From Winogradskyella marina (lineage in GTDB: Bacteria > Bacteroidota > Bacteroidia > Flavobacteriales > Flavobacteriaceae), in contig NZ_JADOET010000009.1 of assembly GCF_015645385.1 (NCBI RefSeq), forward strand, positions 95,065-159,064: DNA of 64,000 bases, written 5' to 3'. This document shows positions 63,907-64,000 of the stretch, in pieces. How positions within the stretch are numbered: the stretch's first letter is position 1; each line of letters opens with the position of its first letter. The notes beneath the pieces were generated by a model. The model searched no databases. It saw only the letters and a program-made list of their open reading frames with translations, and was not told the DNA's origin. The position numbers were made by a program, and so were the translations under genes.

Positions 63907-64000
63907 CTAAAATCCAGTATCAAACGGATCTGTAAAAATAAAATTGGCAACCAATAAAATTGCACTTGCAATAATAATGATTAAATGTATGTTTTTTTTT
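63907..64000 (-). CDS. C-terminal end of a small membrane protein (partial)
   Basis: The frame runs in from the window end and stops at 63907-63909. The 30 visible residues hold one hydrophobic helix (IIIIASAILLVANFIF) followed by a short polar end (TDPFDTGF). The start and full length lie outside the window. No family can be named. Confidence 0.6.
   Translation of the reverse strand, partial: KKNIHLIIIIASAILLVANFIFTDPFDTGF

Overview
This window is a chromosomal segment of a member of the Bacteroidota, very probably a marine Flavobacteriaceae (Winogradskyella/Olleya/Psychroserpens-like; the genus cannot be fixed from the sequence). The DNA is AT-rich. Promoters fit the Bacteroidota form TTG-N19-TAnnTTTG. 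Several proteins carry C-terminal type IX secretion (T9SS) sorting domains. There is a PorP/SprF-OmpA-adhesin locus, and housekeeping genes such as rny, miaE and bacillithiol-type ytxJ. I see no rRNA, tRNA, CRISPR array, prophage, transposase or biosynthetic cluster.

Layout. 0-9.5 kb: an Smr-domain protein, a calcium-binding-repeat lipoprotein, a cysteine desulfurase, a T9SS cargo protein, a TonB-dependent receptor and an M23 peptidase. 9.6-12.2 kb: a coiled-coil protein, zapA, a rod-like non-coding RNA (6S RNA candidate) and rny. 12.3-18.2 kb: a PAS histidine kinase, xerD, aroQ and four small outer-membrane barrels. 18.2-26.3 kb: lpd, a DinB-like protein, two lipoproteins, deoC-deoD and clpB. 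26.5-28.6 kb: a secreted GH16 glucanase and ytxJ. 29.1-38.8 kb: one gene for a 3218-residue repeat protein. 39.9-48.7 kb: a lipoprotein, an RluA-type pseudouridine synthase, pyrR-pyrB, a small STAS-like protein with RNase Z, pdxH and a CAP lipoprotein. 48.9-49.3 kb: an undescribed-looking pseudogene. 49.4-57.8 kb: a three-gene surface adhesin operon. 58.3-61.8 kb: a sixA-ppk1-ppx polyphosphate operon. 61.9-64 kb: a barrel protein, miaE, a lipoprotein and the end of a further gene.

How the parts fit together. Much of the window serves the cell surface: T9SS cargo (a type A domain on three proteins, a type B domain on one), the PorP/SprF-like partner and OmpA-like anchor of the type B adhesin, a TonB receptor and five small beta-barrels. 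The GH16 enzyme suggests use of laminarin-like beta-glucans. The rest is conserved metabolism (pyrimidine synthesis, nucleoside salvage, shikimate pathway, polyphosphate, pyridoxal phosphate).

The most interesting non-coding signals are: (1) a roughly 200-nt rod-like RNA between zapA and rny, closed by an 11-bp stem and followed by seven U; (2) a recurring operator-like motif, core ATGYATTTYATCGR, found about nine times and placed 30-45 bp upstream of likely -7 boxes of four unrelated transcription units; (3) diverged direct repeats that bracket the giant adhesin gene; and (4) a 12 x 7-bp microsatellite abutting the lpd stop codon.
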